A stretch of 9,791 nt of DNA from Saprospiraceae bacterium (GTDB lineage Bacteria; Bacteroidota; Bacteroidia; Chitinophagales; Saprospiraceae), in NCBI GenBank assembly GCA_020630355.1, contig JAHDBO010000057.1, positions 1 through 9,791 on the forward strand, in the 5' to 3' direction. The translations under genes and the position numbers were made by a program. This document shows positions 5,911 through 9,791 of the stretch, in pieces. Position 1 is the first letter of the stretch; the number at the start of each line of letters is the position of its first letter. Below the pieces are notes generated by a model. The model had not been told where the DNA came from and did no database searches. It was given only the letters and a program-made list of their open reading frames with translations.

Positions 5911-7575
5911 TTCGAGTTCGGCAGGTATGGTAAAGTAGAAGGTACTGCCTGCCCCAAGTTTTCCATCTGCCCATATTTTGCCGCCCATTTGTTGTACACT
6001 TTTTTGGCAAATGGCCAGGCCAATACCCGTACCTGTGTAAGTATCTCTATGGTGTAAACGTTGGAACAACAAAAATATACGTTTATTGTATTCTGCTTCA
6101 AAACCGATTCCATTATCACGGACTGTAAATACAAAATCGAAATCTTCTTTTCTACAATCGATCGAAATCACAGGCGTTCGTTCGGGGTGTTTATATTTTA
6201 TTGAATTAGAAATCAAGTTGTAAAAAACTTGTTTGAGCAGTATTTGATTAGTCGGGACAGAATCAACGCCAGTATATTTTATGATTGTTTCTGTTTCTTC
6301 GATAGCGACAGATAAGTCATTTTTCACATATAATAACACATCTTCTAAAACGACATCTCCATAAATAGACTCCACCGCACTCACTCTTGAATATTCCAAC
6401 AAATCCTTAATCAATTTAGACATCCGCTTTGCTCCATCTACCACAAAGCCCATATCTATCGTAGCCTCTTCATTGGCTATCTGAGGCAGATACTTCTTTT
6501 GGATGCGCTGGGTATACATCGTAATCATCCTTAGGGGCTCTTGCAAATCATGTGAAATCACATAGCTAAAATGTTCTAGGGCTTCGTTTGATTGTTTCAA
6601 ACGTTCATTATATGCCTTTCGAGCAATATCAGCTCTCATTCTAGCAGTGATGTCTTCATTGGTAATAATAATTTCATCTTCTTTTTCATTTAATGCAAAC
6701 ATCACATTCGTCCAAATTTGGCTACCATCTTTTCTGAAATAACGTCGTTCTTCTTGAATCATCCGATTGGGGCTACTTATAATTCGACTACATAACGCAT
6801 CTACCGATTCATAATCATCAGGATGTACAAAATCTTTTGGATCTTTTTCCAAATATTCTTCAGCTGTAAACCCTAGAATTTTTAAAACGGCTTCATTGAA
6901 CTGTACGACACCCCCTTTTCTACTTAAAACCGTTATACCTATGGGCGCACTGTCAAAAACGGTTCTAAAGCGATTTTCACTTTCCTCTAAACGCTCCCTA
7001 CTCTGCTCCAATACGTTTTGAAAATGTATCTTATTATAATAAACTACAAAAGCCAACATAGCTCCTAGAGAAGTATTAATAACAGTCTCATTTCTATCTA
7101 TAATAGGATCGGGATGAAGGTAAACAGAAACCAAAAAGGATAAGACAGACGTCAACATGTAAGCTGTCATGTATCTCCAATTATTCAAGATGGCCCCTAG
7201 AATAAAAATATTGGAGATGCTAGTTACAGTATCTAAAGTCGGAAAATCAAGCATATAACAATTATATACTTGTAATAGACTAAATGAAAGAATAAAAAAA
7301 TACAGTAACTGTTGAGTATAGTGAGTTATGCAAGACTCATACTTATAGCTCAGCCATAGTAAAACTCCACAACAGAAACCGAGCACCAACATCGGATAAA
7401 ATGCATAGTGTTCCCCTTCTCGCCAATACCAATAACCCACTGCAAGTAGAGGTATTACTAGGAATCCAAATAGCGCAATCACTCTAAAAAATGTGATTTC
7501 GCTTTGAAATATACCTTCCCCTACCTCTCTCTTAGTGTCTTGGCAAGATTTAAAAGTAGTTTGTTTAAAGTTCAT
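5896..7575 (-). CDS. Six-transmembrane PAS sensor histidine kinase, orphan
   Basis: The kinase autophosphorylates on a His and passes the phosphate to a response regulator; none is encoded nearby, so it is an orphan. The 559 residues contain about six membrane helices at roughly 30-48, 60-77, 88-106, 116-131, 134-152 and 166-181, with short loops and no large outside domain. A PAS domain with PAC motif follows at 202-314 (RFRTVFDSAPIGI to IITNEDIT). The HisKA region has the H-box ISHDLQEPLRM with His342. The ATPase domain carries the N-box NLISNSIKY (Asn453, Asn457), DNGIG at 487-491 and GTGIGLAIC at 515-523. All catalytic boxes are intact. The SHDLQEPLR form of the H-box is typical of phytochrome-type and many Bacteroidota hybrid-like kinases. 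The ATG at 7575 lies only 24 nt from the sucD terminator, so its own promoter is not obvious. The signal it senses cannot be told. Confidence 0.93.
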   Translation of the reverse strand: MNFKQTTFKSCQDTKREVGEGIFQSEITFFRVIALFGFLVIPLLAVGYWYWREGEHYAFYPMLVLGFCCGVLLWLSYKYESCITHYTQQLLYFFILSFSLLQVYNCYMLDFPTLDTVTSISNIFILGAILNNWRYMTAYMLTSVLSFLVSVYLHPDPIIDRNETVINTSLGAMLAFVVYYNKIHFQNVLEQSRERLEESENRFRTVFDSAPIGITVLSRKGGVVQFNEAVLKILGFTAEEYLEKDPKDFVHPDDYESVDALCSRIISSPNRMIQEERRYFRKDGSQIWTNVMFALNEKEDEIIITNEDITARMRADIARKAYNERLKQSNEALEHFSYVISHDLQEPLRMITMYTQRIQKKYLPQIANEEATIDMGFVVDGAKRMSKLIKDLLEYSRVSAVESIYGDVVLEDVLLYVKNDLSVAIEETETIIKYTGVDSVPTNQILLKQVFYNLISNSIKYKHPERTPVISIDCRKEDFDFVFTVRDNGIGFEAEYNKRIFLLFQRLHHRDTYTGTGIGLAICQKSVQQMGGKIWADGKLGAGSTFYFTIPAELELVEG

Positions 7576-7601
7576 TCGTAAAATAATATATATAAAATAC
7601 G

Positions 7602-7633
7602 AAAAAGGCTACCCTATGTTACAGGATAGCCTT
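7602..7633 (-). terminator. Rho-independent terminator of sucD
   Basis: On the minus strand, a 10-bp stem (AAGGCTATCC with GGGTAGCCTT, one T-G pair) closes a 9-nt loop and runs into TTTTT. It lies about 25 nt past the sucD stop and just in front of the histidine kinase start, so it separates the two genes unless read through. Confidence 0.8.
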
Positions 7634-7657
7634 CAGAATATCATGATTCTATGAATT

Positions 7658-8530
7658 CTATTTTTTCAAAGCTTCTGCCATCGTCGCCCCGATGTGAGCA
7701 GGAGACTTTACGACGTGGATGCCGCATTGTTCCATGATTTCCATCTTGGCTGCCGCCGTATCTTCAGCCCCTCCGATAATCGCACCAGCATGCCCCATTG
7801 TTCTGCCTTCTGGAGCCGTCTGACCCGCAATAAAACCAACAACAGGCTTCGTTCCATTTTCCTTTATCCAATGTGCTGCATCGGCTTCCATGCTACCACC
7901 AATCTCGCCTATCATGATGATACCATCCGTTTCAGGGTCGTTCATCAATAGCTCAACCGCTTCCTTGGTCGTTGTACCTACTATCGGGTCTCCACCGATA
8001 CCGATACAAGTGGATTGTCCTAAACCTGCCTTAGTTACTTGGTCAACCGCTTCATAAGTTAATGTACCTGAGCGAGAGACAATCCCAATTCTACCTTGGC
8101 GGTGAATGAAACCTGGCATGATACCTACTTTAGCTTCACCGGGCGTCATGACGCCTGGGCAGTTTGGCCCAATCAAACGACAGTCAAAGTCTTGCAGATA
8201 AGCTTTTACTTTTACCATATCTTGGACAGGGATACCTTCCGTGATACAGATAATCACCTTGATGCCTGCCTCTGCCGCCTCCATCACTGCATCGGCAGCA
8301 AATCTTGGAGGTACAAAAATAATGGAAACGTCTGCACCTGCTTTAGCTACTGCCTCCGCTACAGAGTTGAATACAGGGCGGTCCAAGTGGCTTTGACCAC
8401 CTTTCCCTGGAGTAACACCACCGATTACATTCGTACCATATTCAATCATTTGACCAGCATGGAAAGTACCTTCCTTACCCGTAAATCCTTGTACAATGAT
8501 TTTGGAATCTTTATTGACTAGAACAGACAT
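7658..8530 (-). CDS. sucD: Succinyl-CoA ligase, alpha subunit
   Basis: Together with SucB-type beta (SucC, not in this window), the alpha subunit converts succinyl-CoA to succinate with formation of ATP or GTP in the TCA cycle, in the cytosol. The 290-residue length is standard. GFTGKEGTFHA at 15-25 is the CoA-binding loop. GPNCPGV at 121-127 is the conserved CoA-contact segment. GEIGG at 208-212 precedes the phosphohistidine loop, and GRTMGHAGAI at 242-251 carries the phosphorylated His247. All expected motifs are present. sucC is not adjacent on the visible side, as is often so in Bacteroidota where the two genes are split. A strong -7 promoter element upstream and a terminator downstream make it look monocistronic. 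The open frames on the opposite strand are shadows of this gene. Confidence 0.97.
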   Translation of the reverse strand: MSVLVNKDSKIIVQGFTGKEGTFHAGQMIEYGTNVIGGVTPGKGGQSHLDRPVFNSVAEAVAKAGADVSIIFVPPRFAADAVMEAAEAGIKVIICITEGIPVQDMVKVKAYLQDFDCRLIGPNCPGVMTPGEAKVGIMPGFIHRQGRIGIVSRSGTLTYEAVDQVTKAGLGQSTCIGIGGDPIVGTTTKEAVELLMNDPETDGIIMIGEIGGSMEADAAHWIKENGTKPVVGFIAGQTAPEGRTMGHAGAIIGGAEDTAAAKMEIMEQCGIHVVKSPAHIGATMAEALKK

Positions 8531-8603
8531 ATTGATATTAATTAAGAATTAATAAGGCATCTTGAAGAATAAGCACTTAGAATAAATCCTTCAAAATTTC
8601 CCA

Positions 8604-8611
8604 CAAATGTA
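8604..8611 (-). promoter_or_regulatory. Probable sucD promoter -7 element
   Basis: The complement of this site is TACATTTG, a full match to TAnnTTTG, 73 bases upstream of the sucD ATG. No TTG is present at the usual distance upstream, where the sequence is T-rich instead, so the -33 part is weak. The rest of the 162-bp gap shows nothing else convincing. Confidence 0.5.
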
Positions 8612-8692
8612 AGGAACGTAAAGGAAAAAATTGGCTTAAACATAGATTTTATTATCGCACTGGAAACAAGGCCTCTATTTGTACACAAAAGC

Positions 8693-9013
8693 CTACTCTT
8701 CTATAATGACAAAGACATCCTCATCATCTTTTTTCATCAAGTATTTCTCCCGAGCAAATTTTTCGATGCTTTTGGTATTTGTGAATAAGTCGGCTCTATC
8801 TTGACGAACCTGTTTGATTTTTTCTTTGTAAAATTCTTTTTTAGAGGATAGCTCATCTGCCGTTTGCTGTAAACGAAACTGGGTTAGAACATCATGTTTA
8901 TCAAAGAAAATCAACCACATAAAAAACAAGACCAACACCAAGAAATAACGATTCCTAAAGGGCTTAGGTATCTTTTCGTATAGAGGCAAGAATGGGTTTT
9001 TTGGCATTGCCAT
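8693..9013 (-). CDS. Septum formation initiator protein (FtsB/DivIC-like)
   Basis: These small bitopic membrane proteins join the division complex with FtsL and FtsQ/DivIB and help switch on septal cell-wall synthesis. The product has 106 residues: a basic cytoplasmic start (to about 22), one membrane helix at about 23-37, an extracytoplasmic coiled coil at about 42-80, and a conserved tail SIEKFAREKYLMKKDDEDVF at 82-101. The AREKY-M-K-D-E-V pattern is the mark of the DivIC/FtsB family. The start at 9013 gives MAM; the second ATG at 9007 is an equally possible start and would remove only two residues. It lies 65 nt after the nucleoside phosphorylase gene on the same strand and 162 nt before sucD. 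Confidence 0.88.
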   Translation of the reverse strand: MAMPKNPFLPLYEKIPKPFRNRYFLVLVLFFMWLIFFDKHDVLTQFRLQQTADELSSKKEFYKEKIKQVRQDRADLFTNTKSIEKFAREKYLMKKDDEDVFVIIEE

Positions 9014-9030
9014 AGGTCTGAATTATTGTT

Positions 9031-9038
9031 TAAAGATA
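9031..9038 (-). promoter_or_regulatory. Possible -7 element for the FtsB-like gene
   Basis: The complement reads TATCTTTA, one mismatch from TAnnTTTG, only 17 bases upstream of the ATG. No TTG occurs at the proper distance. If used, the leader would be very short; co-transcription with the upstream nucleoside phosphorylase gene is the alternative, since no terminator hairpin is visible in the 65-nt gap. Confidence 0.28.
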
Positions 9039-9078
9039 CGGGATAATCAGGATTTAAGCTCTTTTTTAACAAAAATCA

Positions 9079-9791
9079 TCAAACCAGCCGCTCTAGTACC
9101 GTCTCGATTAGTTTTTTGACAATTTCCTTAGGTTGCTGACTGAACTCCCCTGTGATACGGTTTGCTAAGAGCGCATTACAAGACAAAGCCTCATGCCCTA
9201 GCAGTTTTGCCATCCCATAAATACCAGCAGTCTCCATTTCGAAATTGGTGATGCGATGCCCCTCATAGCGAAAGCCCGCAAATTTGGGGATGAGTTCATT
9301 GACCTTGCTCTTCAGCATCAATTCTCGTCCTTGTGGACCGTAGAAACCCGTACAGGTCAAAGTGATCCCTTTCAAAAAATCAAAGCCGATTTTTTCCGCC
9401 AAGGAAGCCGAACCACGCACTAAATAAGGCTGTATAGGAAACCGCCCCTTTAAATCAGGATGATTCTTGACAGCATCAATCAAAGTTTGTTCTTCCTCAT
9501 CATTTTTATAATGATAGTAATTCAAAAGACCATCCATACCCAAGCCAAAAGAAGAAATCAAAAAGCTATCGACAGGTACATCCTCTTGTAAACAGCCAGA
9601 AGTCCCTATGCGTACAATTTTCAAGGATTTTTTCTCGCCTTTCGGCAAACGGGTGTTGAAATCTATGTTGACCAAAGCATCCAATTCATTGAAAACGATA
9701 TCAATATTATCTGTTCCGATTCCTGTGGAAATCACAGATATTCTCTTACCATTCAATTCTCCAGTATGCGTTACAAATTCCCGCTTTGCCA
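9079..9791 (-). CDS. Nucleoside phosphorylase (uridine phosphorylase-like), N-terminus cut by the window edge
   Basis: Members of this PNP/UDP superfamily split nucleosides with phosphate into base and ribose-1-phosphate, for salvage in the cytosol. The frame stays open from the TGA at 9079-9081 to the right edge. The TTG at 9754-9756 is not a real start, because the upstream codons read AKREFVTHTGE, which continues the family's conserved strand. About 237 residues are visible; relatives have roughly 290, so about 50 are missing. VISTGIGTDNIDIV (9697-9738) follows this strand. RIGTSG (9595-9612) is the phosphate-binding loop with its Arg. CTGFYGPQGRE lies mid-protein. NFEMET (9229-9246) is the ribose-binding EME motif. 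These fit the uridine phosphorylase branch better than the hexameric purine enzymes, but substrate choice cannot be fixed from sequence alone. No terminator separates it from the FtsB-like gene, so the two may be co-transcribed. Confidence 0.92.
   Translation of the reverse strand, partial: AKREFVTHTGELNGKRISVISTGIGTDNIDIVFNELDALVNIDFNTRLPKGEKKSLKIVRIGTSGCLQEDVPVDSFLISSFGLGMDGLLNYYHYKNDEEEQTLIDAVKNHPDLKGRFPIQPYLVRGSASLAEKIGFDFLKGITLTCTGFYGPQGRELMLKSKVNELIPKFAGFRYEGHRITNFEMETAGIYGMAKLLGHEALSCNALLANRITGEFSQQPKEIVKKLIETVLERLV

Noticed and set aside
7694..8521. Plus-strand frames opposite sucD
   Set aside because: They are antisense to sucD, whose full set of motifs is intact, and show no recognisable domain.
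8664..8694. Terminator after the FtsB-like gene
   Set aside because: Only a 4-5 bp AGGC/GCCT pairing with a large loop and no T run on the minus strand.
9754..9756. TTG as the start of the nucleoside phosphorylase
   Set aside because: The frame continues upstream without a stop to the window edge and encodes conserved family residues (REFVTHTG), so the gene is simply cut by the edge.

Overview
The window looks like chromosomal housekeeping DNA from a member of the Bacteroidota. Three things point there. Several intergenic gaps carry matches to the Bacteroidota promoter pattern (TTG, about 20 nt, then TAnnTTTG). Purine-rich Shine-Dalgarno sequences are mostly missing in front of the genes. 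The gene set (a secreted lamin-tail-domain protein, an FtsB/DivIC-type protein, a Bacteroidota-style nucleoside phosphorylase) is typical of the phylum. A saprospira-like lineage is a weaker guess. I see no phage, insertion sequence, CRISPR array, rRNA or tRNA.

Left part (1-4297). The 5' portion of an exported, multidomain lamin-tail-domain protein runs off the left edge on the minus strand. A gap of 302 bases (1343-1644) separates it from the divergent gene asd (aspartate-semialdehyde dehydrogenase). That gap holds a full-consensus promoter for asd, and I see no RNA gene in it. asd ends in a hairpin terminator. Next comes a monocistronic gene for a long, soluble, highly charged coiled-coil protein with a DUF349-like segment. 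It converges on fabG, and the two share a symmetric terminator.

Middle part (4298-7575). fabG (3-oxoacyl-ACP reductase, minus strand) and a small tail-anchored protein of unknown function (plus strand) diverge from a 237-bp gap. That gap contains a 109-bp imperfect inverted repeat, the most unusual non-coding structure in the window. The tail-anchored gene overlaps the 3' end of an orphan six-transmembrane PAS histidine kinase by 15 bp, tail to tail.

Right part (7576-9791). Three minus-strand genes, in transcription order, are a nucleoside phosphorylase (N-terminus cut by the window edge), an FtsB/DivIC-like division protein, and sucD (succinyl-CoA ligase alpha subunit). sucD has its own promoter candidate and a clear terminator.

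The genes do not form one pathway: they cover amino-acid synthesis (asd), fatty-acid synthesis (fabG), the TCA cycle (sucD), nucleoside salvage and division. I found no convincing new multi-gene system. The items most worth a second look are the inverted repeat with its tail-anchored neighbour, the DUF349-like coiled-coil protein, and the orphan kinase.
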